Assembly (NCBI RefSeq): GCF_016107705.1
Contig: NZ_JAEHGC010000003.1
Coordinates: forward strand, 124,001 to 188,000
DNA from: Neobacillus cucumis
GTDB lineage: Bacteria > Bacillota > Bacilli > Bacillales_B > DSM-18226
DNA: 64,000 nt
Reading direction: 5' to 3'
Made by a program: the position numbers and the translations under genes. Every line of letters starts with the position of its first letter. The first letter of the stretch is position 1. The notes under the pieces were generated by a model, which was not told where the DNA came from, ran no database searches, and saw nothing but the letters and a program-made list of their open reading frames with translations. This document shows positions 25,007 through 33,879 of the stretch, one piece after another.

Positions 25007-26275
25007 TTATTTTACTCGTGGAAAACCAAATCCTGATGCATAGTCGTCGCCTGCAGCGGCGCCAGTTCCACCTAAAATATCATTAGCTTTTGCTCTATTT
25101 TGAAGTTCTGTCCGAAGCTGAGTGTTAGACATTGAAGGATTTGCCGCCCAAATTTTTGCAGCCAGACCGGATATATGCGGTGTGGCCATTGATGTTCCGC
25201 TAATCGTGTTATATGTGCCATCATTCCAAGTAGACTCAATCGCTCTTCCTGGTGCAGACACTTCAACATCGCGTTCTTGAATTACATAATCACCATCGGT
25301 TGCCGGATTACCGCGGGAAGAAAAATCCGCAATACGGTAAGTACCATTTGCTTGAACATTTTCTAAAGCAGCAACCGCTACCACATTCACTAATGCACCG
25401 GGATACCCAATTGTATTTGTTCCCGGACCATCATTTCCGGCAGCGGCTACAATTAGAACTCCCTTACCATAAGCATAATCAACGGCATCTGAAATAAGTG
25501 AATCCTTTGTACTGGAGCCGAGTGACATCGAAATTATGACATAGGAACCAGTTCGAACAGCTTCATCTGCAACTTTATTAATCGCAGCCGCAATATCATC
25601 CGAGTACCCTGAGCCGCGGTCGTTCAATACTTTATAGGACCAAAGCTTCGCTTCCGGGGCGACTCCGTAAATTCCCGTACCATTACTTCCTCCATTAGCC
25701 AAAACGGTTCCTGATACATGAGTTCCATGTCCATTACCATCGGCACAGCTATCTTCAACCAAAGGGGTTTTCCTTTGTGAAAAATCTCTACATTGTTCAA
25801 CATTAGCGGCTAAATCTTTATGGGTTTTTAAAACCCCTGTATCTAGGACGGCTACTTTAATTCCATCGCCTCCAGACGTTTTTACAATAGCAGGGTCATT
25901 ATAGATTGCCTGAATTCCCCATGGTGTCGCATCACTTGGAACACTGCTTGCTGTTCCACCTGGCTTAGCCTTTTGGTCCACGATTTTCTCCATCTGAATT
26001 TCCGGTACCTTTTCAATCGTTAAGTTTTTATTTTTCAATAACGCTTGATACTGATGCTCATTAACCGTTGTAGTAAATCCTTTGCTACCAAAATCCCAAC
26101 GTTTTCCGTAGCTATCTTTTGCCTTCGCTTTTTCAGAAGCCGGTCCATTAATTAAAACTCGGTAGGAATCCTGGCTTTGGCTGTTTGTTTGCTGCCCAAA
26201 TGCTGCTGTTGCAAACATGGACACCCCCATTGCCAAACTAAGTACTGCTGAACAGATTACTCTTCTCTTTTTCAC
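25007..26275 (-). CDS. Secreted subtilisin-like serine protease (S8)
   Basis: About 422 residues from GTG 26275, which sits eight bases after GAGG (GTG 26284 is in frame but too close). Signal peptide with basic start and hydrophobic core ending near ATAAFG, a propeptide to about residue 115, then the S8 catalytic domain: Asp145 in VAVLDTG, His183 in GNGHGTHVSGT, Ser362 in SGTSMATPH. Two cysteines (EQCRDF and DSCADG) probably form a disulfide, as in thermostable S8 enzymes. Extracellular protein degradation. Confidence 0.94.
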   Translation of the reverse strand: MKKRRVICSAVLSLAMGVSMFATAAFGQQTNSQSQDSYRVLINGPASEKAKAKDSYGKRWDFGSKGFTTTVNEHQYQALLKNKNLTIEKVPEIQMEKIVDQKAKPGGTASSVPSDATPWGIQAIYNDPAIVKTSGGDGIKVAVLDTGVLKTHKDLAANVEQCRDFSQRKTPLVEDSCADGNGHGTHVSGTVLANGGSNGTGIYGVAPEAKLWSYKVLNDRGSGYSDDIAAAINKVADEAVRTGSYVIISMSLGSSTKDSLISDAVDYAYGKGVLIVAAAGNDGPGTNTIGYPGALVNVVAVAALENVQANGTYRIADFSSRGNPATDGDYVIQERDVEVSAPGRAIESTWNDGTYNTISGTSMATPHISGLAAKIWAANPSMSNTQLRTELQNRAKANDILGGTGAAAGDDYASGFGFPRVK

Positions 26276-26381
26276 CCGCAACACCTCACCCCTTCTATTT
26301 ACAGCACACCGCTGCTTATTTTTTAAACTATTCAGACTATTTATTTAATATAATCAGTCCATTCTCCTAAAAAAGGGATGA

Positions 26382-26410
26382 AAAAAGACATAGACAAAAT
26401 TTTGTCTATG
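26382..26410 (-). terminator. Terminator of the methyltransferase locus
   Basis: CATAGACAAAA/TTTTGTCTATG perfect stem overlapping the TAG stop, followed on the minus strand by TCTTTTTTC. Confidence 0.85.
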
Positions 26411-27185
26411 CCTTTGCAACCCATATCGTCCATCTTTCCTTTTCAACCAATGGGAAAAGTTTCGTTACACGCTCTCCAATATCATCAGCTAGAATCTGAA
26501 CCTGTTCATCATTTAATTCAAATAATATCGAACGACCTTTACGCAAAATGATCTCTTGCTTCAATTCATCAAGCGTATTATAAGTTTTACGATTTTCCCA
26601 AAAGGACAGAACCTCAACTTGCTGAAAGCCTGCCTCTGTTAAATAAGAATTAATTGTGTCTGCTGAATGTCTTCTAGCAATATCCATTTTCAGCAATTCC
26701 GGATAAAATTCAAAAAAGTAACCACGAATATGCTCATTACTTCCTGCTAACGAACAGTCCTCAAGTGTCCGATCCTGAATGATGAATACACCATTTTTAT
26801 TTAAAATTCGATTAGCCTCTGTGAAACATTCTGATAATTGATGATCCTTTAAATGATGGATTAAGGCACGCTCCAACAGCACATCTACTGTCCCGCTTGG
26901 AAGATTCGATTCACTGGCTGTTCCAACTTGGAAACTAATTTGCGGATATTCCCGGCAATTCTCCTTCGCTCCGGCAATCATATTTTCAGAGATATCGACT
27001 CCAATGACTCTTGCCGCTCCCAATTCCACTAAGGCAATCGAATAGATTCCACCGCCTGCACCAATATCCACTGCAATCTTCCTGGAAACATCCGCCCTTG
27101 ATTGAACTAACTCCATCCACTGTGGGTCGACAGACCGTTTCGTATAGGTCTCTTTTTCAATTGAATTAAAAAATTACTTGTTCAT
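26406..27185 (-). pseudogene. Class I SAM methyltransferase with stop at codon 4
   Basis: The body is a 259-codon methyltransferase frame: motif I VDIGAGGGIYSIAL, motif II VIGVDISENM, and GTVDVLLERALIHHL. The only good ribosome site (GGTGGGGG) serves ATG 27185, but the fourth codon is TAA (27174-27176), after which the same frame continues with plausible family sequence (FFNSIEKETYTKRSVDPQW) into the rest of the gene. No ATG, GTG or TTG with a ribosome site occurs until the internal ATG 27116, which would drop 23 residues. Either a recent nonsense mutation or weak internal initiation; a sequencing error is possible. Confidence 0.6.
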
Positions 27186-27271
27186 TTTCCCCCACCTCAC
27201 CTATAGATTAAATAAAAAAGGGAAACTTTGCTAATCTTCTTTTCTTATTCCAATCGATAAGAAAAATTTAT

Positions 27272-27299
27272 AAAAAAACCAGCCTTTATAAAAGACTGG
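27272..27299 (-). terminator. Terminator of corA
   Basis: CCAGTCTTT/AAAGGCTGG stem on the minus strand with a run of seven T. Confidence 0.85.
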
Positions 27300-27303
27300 G
27301 AAA

Positions 27304-28242
27304 CTAGAAATATTTCTTTTTCCAAAAAATAAAGGCCGTACAACTCGTTAAAAGGGCCGAGATAACTAATGGAATGGCATACGAGTGGGTTGCGTGCTGG
27401 AATGGAATATCGACGTTCATCCCATAAAAGCTTGCGACCATCGTCGGAAATGATAGGATAATCGTAATCGATGTTAAAAATTTCATTACAATGTTTAGGT
27501 TATTCGAAATAATGGAAGCAAAGGCATTCATCATCCCGCTCAAGATGGAACGATAGGTTTCCGCCATTTCAATCGCCTGCGTTTTTTCAATGATTACATC
27601 TTCAAGTAAATCTTTATCTTCTTCATACATTTTTAAATAATTAAAACGCAAAATCTTATCAAGAACAACCTTATTCGATTTTAGTGAGGTTGTAAAATAA
27701 ACCAAACTTTTCTCTAAGGCAAGAAAGGCATATAATTCTTTATTTTTTAATGATTGGTGCACTTCACGTTCAATTTCATTTGTTTTCTTATTGATTTGTT
27801 TTAAATAGCGCAGGTAATAAGATGAAATGACAAATAAAATTTGCAGGGCAAAACGGGTCTTTTTAAACGTAAAGAACTCTTTTACTCTATTTTTTCTAAA
27901 TTCTTCTAAAATCGGTGTATCCTTTAAGGATACGGTGATTACACAATCATCCGTTAGAATAATTCCAATTGGAATCGTTTCATAAACAGCTAAACCGGTA
28001 TCGTCGTGAACAATATAGGGAAAGTCAACGATAATATATACTTGACCATTATCTCGCTCAATCCTTGGACGTTCTTCATCATCCAGAGCATCTTTAATGA
28101 TATCGACATCAACTTGTGCATCATTTGCAATCCGGCTAATTTCTTCAGCTGTTGGGGCATACATATTTATCCAGCAGCCCTTTGACACAACATCTACTTT
28201 TTCTAGAACCTTTGTTTCTGTACTTTTGAAAATCTCCAACAT
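27304..28242 (-). CDS. corA: CorA-family Mg2+/Co2+ channel
   Basis: 312-residue magnesium transporter: a long cytoplasmic alpha/beta domain followed by two C-terminal membrane helices. The pore signature GMN is at residues 274-276 in FYGMNVDIP, ending TM1, and the protein ends in a basic KKKYF tail. AGGAGG precedes the ATG. The stop of a 42-codon gene lies 12 bp upstream inside the same leader, so the two are coupled and that small gene may regulate or accompany the channel. Confidence 0.94.
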   Translation of the reverse strand: MLEIFKSTETKVLEKVDVVSKGCWINMYAPTAEEISRIANDAQVDVDIIKDALDDEERPRIERDNGQVYIIVDFPYIVHDDTGLAVYETIPIGIILTDDCVITVSLKDTPILEEFRKNRVKEFFTFKKTRFALQILFVISSYYLRYLKQINKKTNEIEREVHQSLKNKELYAFLALEKSLVYFTTSLKSNKVVLDKILRFNYLKMYEEDKDLLEDVIIEKTQAIEMAETYRSILSGMMNAFASIISNNLNIVMKFLTSITIILSFPTMVASFYGMNVDIPFQHATHSYAIPLVISALLTSCTAFIFWKKKYF

Positions 28243-28254
28243 GTCAAAACCTCC

Positions 28255-28383
28255 TCATTGCTCGTTTTTGAGGAAGCCAACAACCTTTTCAAGAGCTGAT
28301 ATTCTTGTAGAAACCAATTCAATCAATTCAAAGACATTGACTTCCCCTCGCCTACTTGGGTCCGGGTCTATGGAATAACTCAA
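28255..28383 (-). CDS. 42-residue small protein upstream of corA
   Basis: TTG 28383 lies nine bases after AAGGAG. The product reads SYSIDPDPSRRGEVNVFELI and continues as an amphipathic helix (LVSTRISALEKVVGFLKNEQ). Its TGA is immediately followed by the AGGAGG of corA, so ribosomes finishing here could load onto corA. No membrane segment. It could be a genuine small protein or a regulatory upstream frame. Confidence 0.55.
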   Translation of the reverse strand: MSYSIDPDPSRRGEVNVFELIELVSTRISALEKVVGFLKNEQ

Positions 28384-28464
28384 AAATATCAACTCCTTTA
28401 ACTTTTTATTCCTTCCTTATCATAAACCCTAAAGGCCAAAAGTACAAAGCAGTTTTTTTTGGTT

Positions 28465-29361
28465 TTATTTTTCCTTAGGGAAGTAAGGGTTTAAATGAAT
28501 CAGCACTTCCTTAATATTATCAAAATGGTCCATCAATTGTTGTTTAATCGAATGAGAAAGATCGTGCCCCTCTTTAATGGTTATAAAATGATCAATGGAA
28601 ATCCGTAAATCCACCAATATATAATGTCCATGTTCTCTCGCCCGAATTCGGTCAATTCTCCTTACTTCAGGAAATTCGGAAATAATGGAGATATATTCTT
28701 GAAGAATTTCGCTGTTAATATTTCTCTCGAGTAAGATGTCAAATGCTTCCGTTATCATTTCCTTCGCAATTTTAAAAATTAAATAGGCAACAAAAATACT
28801 GGCCACCTTATCACCGTAAAGTAAAACATGAATATCAAATTTCACACCGAGAATGGAAATAAGAACCCCGATGGCAGCTGCGATGGAAGCAACAATATCA
28901 GCCTTATGATCAAAAGCAATCGCTTCGATTGCCTTACTCCTATGCTTCTCTGCTACTTTTAAGGATGAACGGTAAAGAAGTATTTTTGCAACAAAAGAAA
29001 AAACTGCAACCCACATTGCTAAATAACTTGGTGTTTCAACCTCATGGAAGAAGCCGCTAATTCCTTCATATACCACATAAAGGGCTACCGCAAACAACAA
29101 AATTCCAATTATCTCGGAAACAATAACTTCTGCTTTGCCATGTCCATACGGATGCTCTTTATCCGCCGGCTTATTGGCTATTTTTATCACCAATAAAACA
29201 ATGACGGAAGCAAATACATCAGCTGCAGAATGAATTCCATCGGCGAACACGGCATCACTATGCCCGAGCCAGCCGATAAAGATTTTTCCCAATGTCAGGA
29301 CAATATTACTGACTACACTAATCCAGGCTATTTTTTTAGCAAGAACTTCTCTCATTTCCAT
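28465..29361 (-). CDS. Cation diffusion facilitator (CDF) transporter
   Basis: 298-residue divalent metal/proton antiporter. Six membrane helices in the first 200 residues carry the metal sites: SDAVFADGIHSAADV (DxxxD in TM2), HPYGHGKAEV after TM2, and FDHKADIVAS in TM5. The C-terminal cytoplasmic domain ends with HLNPYFPKEK. Metal specificity (Zn, Mn or Fe) cannot be decided from the sequence. GAGG precedes the ATG. Confidence 0.93.
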   Translation of the reverse strand: MEMREVLAKKIAWISVVSNIVLTLGKIFIGWLGHSDAVFADGIHSAADVFASVIVLLVIKIANKPADKEHPYGHGKAEVIVSEIIGILLFAVALYVVYEGISGFFHEVETPSYLAMWVAVFSFVAKILLYRSSLKVAEKHRSKAIEAIAFDHKADIVASIAAAIGVLISILGVKFDIHVLLYGDKVASIFVAYLIFKIAKEMITEAFDILLERNINSEILQEYISIISEFPEVRRIDRIRAREHGHYILVDLRISIDHFITIKEGHDLSHSIKQQLMDHFDNIKEVLIHLNPYFPKEK

Positions 29362-29468
29362 CGTCTACCACCTCAAAAAATTCTCCTGAAATCATACCAA
29401 ACTTTTCCTGGATGGGTCTAGAGAAAAAGTCTTGCCCCCTTGAACCATAGTTGGACAAATTCAACAAT

Positions 29469-29609
29469 TTATTGTTCGACCTGTCCTTTATTTTCCTGTT
29501 TCACCATTTCGACTTCTTCTACTACAGAAATTCTGGTGATTTCATCCTGAAGAAAATGAAAAGCTTGATCTAATTCTTCTCTTGAGGGAAATGAGCTTTT
29601 TTTATTCAT
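29469..29609 (-). CDS. 46-residue small protein
   Basis: ATG 29609 has AGGAG nine bases upstream. The sequence begins MNKKSSFPSREELDQAFHFL and continues as a charged helix (DEITRISVVEEVEMVKQEN), with no membrane segment. It is divergent from the YozQ-like gene. Family not recognised; the ribosome site is the main support. Confidence 0.55.
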   Translation of the reverse strand: MNKKSSFPSREELDQAFHFLQDEITRISVVEEVEMVKQENKGQVEQ

Positions 29610-29697
29610 GATTTTCAACTCCTAAAATAGTTAGACTAAATATCCGTTAATAAGAGAAAATACGTCTGTAAGATTCTTCAATAAAGGAGTGGTTTCT

Positions 29698-29871
29698 ATG
29701 GTTAAAAAAAATCAAAACGGCAGTACAGAAATTGCAGGACGTAATTTTAATGCAAATGATTATCAAAAAAATGATGCTTTGTCTTCAGGTCTAGCAACCA
29801 CCCACGAACAGGTAAGTGATACCTATATGGAGGGAGTCATTGGAACAAACGATTTAAATGAGCAAGAATAA
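29698..29871 (+). CDS. DUF4025 (YozQ-like) small protein
   Basis: 57 residues from ATG 29698, eight bases after AAGGAG. NGSTEIAGRNFNANDYQKND and LATTHEQVSDTYMEG match my memory of the B. subtilis YozQ/DUF4025 family, which is small, hydrophilic and of unknown function. The in-frame ATG at 29689 overlaps the ribosome site. A strong terminator follows. Confidence 0.7.
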   Translation: MVKKNQNGSTEIAGRNFNANDYQKNDALSSGLATTHEQVSDTYMEGVIGTNDLNEQE

Positions 29872-29879
29872 GAACTCAG

Positions 29880-29916
29880 AGAAAACAGCTCTCATAGATG
29901 AAAGCTGTTTTCTTTA
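29880..29916 (+). terminator. Terminator of the YozQ-like gene
   Basis: AGAAAACAGCT pairs with AGCTGTTTTCT (29880-29913), followed by a T-rich stretch. Confidence 0.85.
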
Positions 29917-29934
29917 TATTTTCTGGCATCAGCA

Positions 29935-30708
29935 TTAGATATTTCTTTCGTTTTTGTTATTGTTATCTACATACGCATCATGTTCAAATGCAGGAAGATC
30001 ACCGAAGCTTGTCATAATGCCTTCTTCATCAAGTGCATCTTCATAGCGTTCATGCTGCGCATTCGGGTAAACGGTAATATTTTTACCATACATATCGTTA
30101 CCGGTAAAATTTTCATAGTCCTCTACATATCCTATGTTTTCGTCAGCTTCAATATAAATATCGTTGTAATCATCTTGTGGATTGACCAAATCAGATGGCG
30201 TTTCAGATGTTCCCCATTCGGCAACAGCCTGCCAGGAGTCCTCCGCGTCAAAGGCAACATCTTCATCCTGATTATCCATATCAAATTTACCCCATGGCGG
30301 CATTAATACTCCTTCTTCAATCGGGCGCTCATGAGAAACGACTTGGTCAGGACTATGTTCCTTGCAATAGGTGGTGTTTGGTAAGGCTTCTAAACGTTCG
30401 GTTGGTATATCCTTCCCGCAAACCTCACATTTCCCGTAAGTTCCATTCTCCATTGCCTCTAGAGCGTGGTTAATATTGCTCAATTGCAATTCATAATGCT
30501 CCTTTAAAGCAATATCCTTCTCGCGCTCATAAAGGGCCGATCCCTGATCAGCCGGATGGTTATCATAACTTGATAACTCCCCCATTGATTCATGCCAAAA
30601 TCCTTGTTCCAAGCCGAAATGGTTATTTTGCTTTAAATTATTTTCCACTTCGTTTTTTTCCTTTAACAATTGCAATCGTAATTCAGCTAACTGCTCGGTC
30701 GACAGCAT
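29935..30708 (-). CDS. yteA: YteA/DksA-TraR-like zinc-finger sporulation-type protein
   Basis: 257 residues. The N-terminal coiled coil (about 1-85; LAELRLQLLKEKNEVENNL) is followed by a DksA/TraR zinc finger with CEVCGKDI and YCKEH, where the fourth ligand of the C4 pattern is a histidine. The C-terminal 120 residues are acidic and specific to the YteA family (yteA is expressed during sporulation in B. subtilis). It may act on RNA polymerase, by analogy with DksA. Confidence 0.85.
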   Translation of the reverse strand: MLSTEQLAELRLQLLKEKNEVENNLKQNNHFGLEQGFWHESMGELSSYDNHPADQGSALYEREKDIALKEHYELQLSNINHALEAMENGTYGKCEVCGKDIPTERLEALPNTTYCKEHSPDQVVSHERPIEEGVLMPPWGKFDMDNQDEDVAFDAEDSWQAVAEWGTSETPSDLVNPQDDYNDIYIEADENIGYVEDYENFTGNDMYGKNITVYPNAQHERYEDALDEEGIMTSFGDLPAFEHDAYVDNNNKNERNI

Positions 30709-30895
30709 TGCTCAAACCCCTTTCAAAAAGAAGCTTCCGCTTTTCTTATTTAGTTTCAATGTTTTTACGATTGTTTATGTAATGAAAATTTAATTCCATC
30801 AATATCCTAATGATGTTTCCATGGAAAAACTGAATAAGATTCATTGGTGCGAGTATCTTAAAAAATATAAGTACAGCCAGAAAAGAGGGAATCAA

Positions 30896-31057
30896 GTGGT
30901 TAATGAAAACTGGAACGAATTCAATAAAATTCAGCAAAAACATCGGGGAAGTTATTTAGGAAGTGAAAAAAGACAGCAACCAGGCCTGAATGACCCGGAA
31001 TATAATAGCGCGGAAGATACCGATAAATCGGTTGGGGCAACGGGCAGAGATATTTAA
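30896..31057 (+). CDS. 53-residue hydrophilic protein
   Basis: GTG 30896 follows AGAGGG by six bases; an in-frame ATG at 30821 has no ribosome site and its extension is lysine-rich and unpatterned. The product (NENWNEFNKIQQKHRGSYLG ... SVGATGRDI) is hydrophilic and free of cysteine, like many small Bacillus sporulation-stage proteins. Family not recognised. A terminator follows. Confidence 0.5.
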   Translation: MVNENWNEFNKIQQKHRGSYLGSEKRQQPGLNDPEYNSAEDTDKSVGATGRDI

Positions 31058-31101
31058 ATTCACAAAATATACAGCAGGTCGTATCATTTTAATCAAAATA
31101 A

Positions 31102-31132
31102 AAATAGCCAGAACCAAAGGTCTGGCTATTTC
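31102..31132. terminator. Bidirectional terminator
   Basis: AAATAGCCAGA and TCTGGCTATTT flank eight bases; it ends the 53-residue gene on + and the CoA ligase on -. Confidence 0.85.
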
Positions 31133-31143
31133 CACCTATACTA

Positions 31144-32721
31144 TTACACTTGTTTCAACCTAAACCGCTGCACTTTTCCAGTCGCAGTTTTTGGTAATTC
31201 TGGAATAAATTCAATTTCCCGTGGGTATTTATAGGGAGCGAGATTTTGTTTAACAAAAAGCTTAAGTTCCCTTTTCAAGTCTTCCGTTGGTTCAACCTCA
31301 TCCCGTAAGACAATATAAGCTTTTGGATAAACAAGATTACTCTCATTTTTCGCCCCGACAACGGCCACTTCAAGCACATACTCATGACGAATCAAGGTCG
31401 ATTCTATTTCAATCGGTGAAACCCAAATCCCCCCTACCTTAAGCATGTCATCCGAGCGCCCGCAGTACCAAAAATATCCTTCCTCATCCTGATAATATTT
31501 ATCTCCTGTGTACATCCACTCACCGTGGAACTTCCGTTGATTTTCTAATAGGTTGCAAAAATACCCAATACTAACACTATCTCCTTGAATAACCAGGTCG
31601 CCAATTTCATTAGCACCCACTGGTTTAGACTCTTCATTTACGATTTTAGCCTTATAACCTGGAACGACTTTTCCGGTACTTCCTGCTTTGATATCGTTTG
31701 CCTGATTAGAAAGGAAAATATGCAATGCCTCTGTTGAACCAATTCCATCTAATATATCAAGGTTAAACAGCTCTTTCCACTTTTTCATAAAGGTGGCCGG
31801 AAGAGCTTCTCCTGCTGATACACATATTCGAACGGAGGATAAATCTGGAATTACCCCTGTTTTTTCGACATACTGAATAAGGGAACCATATAATGTCGGT
31901 ACACCAAAAAAGATTGTTGGTTTATTTTTTTCAATGGTTTTAAAAATATTTTCCGGTGTTGGCCGCTCTTTCATTAACACGGTCGAAGCTCCTGTTCCAA
32001 GTGGAAAGTACATTCCATTTCCAAGTCCATAAGCAAAATAAAGTTTAGAAGCGGAGAATGTACGATCATTTTCATTCACTTTCAGAATGTTTTCCGCATA
32101 ATTTTTAACAGCCACTTCCATGCTTCTATGGATGTGAACAACTCCTTTTGGATTGCCAGTACTGCCGGAACTATACAGCCAAAAAGCTGGATCTTCAGTG
32201 GTGGTAACAGCATCTTCCAACTGAGATGAGGCTTGACTGATGAATTCATCATAATCAATGGTATCCTCATAGAGGGTCCCGGTTTCTGAAATAACGATAA
32301 TATATTTTAAGAAAATGAATCGATCCCTATTTTCCTTAATGGTTTCCCAAACATCCTCTTGGATGACCAGGACCCTTGCACGACTGTGGTTTAAAAAATA
32401 TTCATAATCCTTTGGTTTCATTGCTGTATTCACAGGTATTGGAATGGCTCCAACTTTTGTTGCACCAAAAAAAGAGTAGATAAATTCTGGGGAATCATAG
32501 ATGACATGTAAAATTCGATTTTCCTGTTCAACGCCAATACTCTTGAGAGCGTTTCCAAATTGATTTACTTTATAAAGGAGCTCCTGGTATGTAATTTCAT
32601 CGCTGTCAGAAAAAATTGCCACTTTATTACCGAGTCCATTACGAACCTTCTCTTCGATAAAAAAAGTTGTACAATTGTAATAATCTCTTATGCCATTTAA
32701 TTGTTTCGCTAATTCTAGCAT
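31144..32721 (-). CDS. Benzoate-CoA-ligase-family aromatic acyl-CoA synthetase
   Basis: 525-residue ANL enzyme that would activate an aromatic acid with ATP and CoA. AMP-binding motif YSSGSTGNPKGVVH (residues about 184-197), GSTE in the middle, YTGDKYYQDE hinge and the catalytic Lys in PKTATGKVQRF near the end. Overall it follows the benzoate-CoA ligase pattern (PVNTAMKPKDYEYFLNHSRA) rather than the shorter phenylacetate ligase PaaK. Last gene of the minus-strand block after ech1. GGGGG lies seven bases from the ATG. Exact substrate unknown: benzoate or a substituted benzoate is likely. Confidence 0.85.
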   Translation of the reverse strand: MLELAKQLNGIRDYYNCTTFFIEEKVRNGLGNKVAIFSDSDEITYQELLYKVNQFGNALKSIGVEQENRILHVIYDSPEFIYSFFGATKVGAIPIPVNTAMKPKDYEYFLNHSRARVLVIQEDVWETIKENRDRFIFLKYIIVISETGTLYEDTIDYDEFISQASSQLEDAVTTTEDPAFWLYSSGSTGNPKGVVHIHRSMEVAVKNYAENILKVNENDRTFSASKLYFAYGLGNGMYFPLGTGASTVLMKERPTPENIFKTIEKNKPTIFFGVPTLYGSLIQYVEKTGVIPDLSSVRICVSAGEALPATFMKKWKELFNLDILDGIGSTEALHIFLSNQANDIKAGSTGKVVPGYKAKIVNEESKPVGANEIGDLVIQGDSVSIGYFCNLLENQRKFHGEWMYTGDKYYQDEEGYFWYCGRSDDMLKVGGIWVSPIEIESTLIRHEYVLEVAVVGAKNESNLVYPKAYIVLRDEVEPTEDLKRELKLFVKQNLAPYKYPREIEFIPELPKTATGKVQRFRLKQV

Positions 32722-32843
32722 TCTTTAACCCCCAGAAGAATATTGAAGACTAAAATCTTTTTTATCTACCTACAGAAAATTAACGGGCACACCTACATGA
32801 AAGGAGGGCCTAACCTTCTTTTAAAAAGTTAGACCCAGTCTTC

Positions 32844-33641
32844 TTACTGACCAGACCACTCTGGCTGGCGTTTTTCGATGAAGGCTGATAATCCTTCTTT
32901 TGCATCCTGGGAACGGAATAATAAATTTTGTAATTCTCCTTCATAGCGAATCGCTACATTTATTGGCATTTCTTTACCATTCATGATGGAAAGCTTAATG
33001 TTGGAAGTCGCATATGTGGCACTATCTGCAACTTTTCTTGCATATTCCAATGTTTTATCACGGATTTCCTCTTGAGGGAACACACGGTCAACTAATTGAA
33101 TTTGTAGAGCTTCTTGTGGTGTTAAAGTTTCGCCGGTAATATTCAAATCAAGCGCTTTGGAATGTCCAACTAGACGGGCTAAGCGTTGTGTTCCTCCCGT
33201 ACCTGCTAATACTCCTAGGGATACTTCCGGAAGACCGATTTTGCCTGCAGTGTCGCCCATAAAACGCAAATCGCAAGCTAACGCCATTTCCAAACCTCCA
33301 CCAACCGTGTGTCCTTCTAAACAAGCGATCCAAATTTGCGGTGAGCGGGCAATCTTATCTAATGTTTCATTACAGAATAAACAAAATTGCGTTTTAAATC
33401 TTGGCTCTGCCGATTTTAAGAAATTGATATTTGCACCAGCTGAGAAGAATTTCGGCATATCGCTCATTAATACGACTACTTTAATGTCAGTATCGAAACG
33501 AATATCATCAATCGCTGCGTTCAATTCTTTGTAATATTCCAAATCGTAAGCATTTGTTTTATTAACATGCATGTGAACTTCCGCAACACCATTTTCTTTT
33601 TTTACCGTTAATGTTTTAGTATCTAATTTGACTTGAGTCAT
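32844..33641 (-). CDS. Enoyl-CoA hydratase/isomerase, copy 1
   Basis: 265-residue crotonase. Oxyanion-hole segments FFSAGANINFL and LEGHTVGGGLEMALA are present, with catalytic Glu in LPEVSLGVLAGTGGTQRL. The start is ATG 33641 (GGAGG seven bases away); a longer upstream frame to 33830 has no ribosome site and shadows the zinc-ribbon gene. The protein is about 90% identical to the hydratase at 38789-39583. It probably hydrates or isomerises a ring-derived CoA ester. Confidence 0.93.
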   Translation of the reverse strand: MTQVKLDTKTLTVKKENGVAEVHMHVNKTNAYDLEYYKELNAAIDDIRFDTDIKVVVLMSDMPKFFSAGANINFLKSAEPRFKTQFCLFCNETLDKIARSPQIWIACLEGHTVGGGLEMALACDLRFMGDTAGKIGLPEVSLGVLAGTGGTQRLARLVGHSKALDLNITGETLTPQEALQIQLVDRVFPQEEIRDKTLEYARKVADSATYATSNIKLSIMNGKEMPINVAIRYEGELQNLLFRSQDAKEGLSAFIEKRQPEWSGQ

Positions 33642-33708
33642 GCTAATTCCTCCTAAATAATTTAATATATTATATATTTTATGAAATATTTTTATATTCC
33701 GAAAATAT

Positions 33709-33879
33709 TTAGCGGTTTTGCCCCAACATAGCAGCCTGCCAGCGAATATATTCAAAGACTGAATGACAGTGGTTGCAATAATATTGACGAACCAATTGTG
33801 CTGTACCAAATGAAGAGATTTTTTCAACATCTTCAGATGAACAAAATGAGCATTGAATATGAGTATGTGCCTTAGACAT
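33709..33879 (-). CDS. Zinc-ribbon half of a split PaaD
   Basis: 56 residues with two CxxC pairs: CSFCSSEDVEKISSFGTAQL and YYCNHCHSVFEYIRW. This equals the C-terminal zinc finger of single-chain PaaD, including the aromatic FEY-type ending. Its ATG 33879 overlaps the stop of paaC by 8 bp behind GGAG. The DUF59 half is encoded separately at 34739-35059, so PaaD is split into two genes with paaB and paaC between them. Confidence 0.8.
   Translation of the reverse strand: MSKAHTHIQCSFCSSEDVEKISSFGTAQLVRQYYCNHCHSVFEYIRWQAAMLGQNR

Noticed and set aside
32820..32850. Imperfect hairpin between ech copy 1 and the CoA ligase
   Set aside because: Several mismatches and no clean T-run; not enough to call a terminator or attenuator.
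33642..33830. N-terminal extension of enoyl-CoA hydratase copy 1
   Set aside because: GGAGG sits directly before ATG 33641, copy 2 starts at the same place, and the extension shadows the zinc-ribbon gene.
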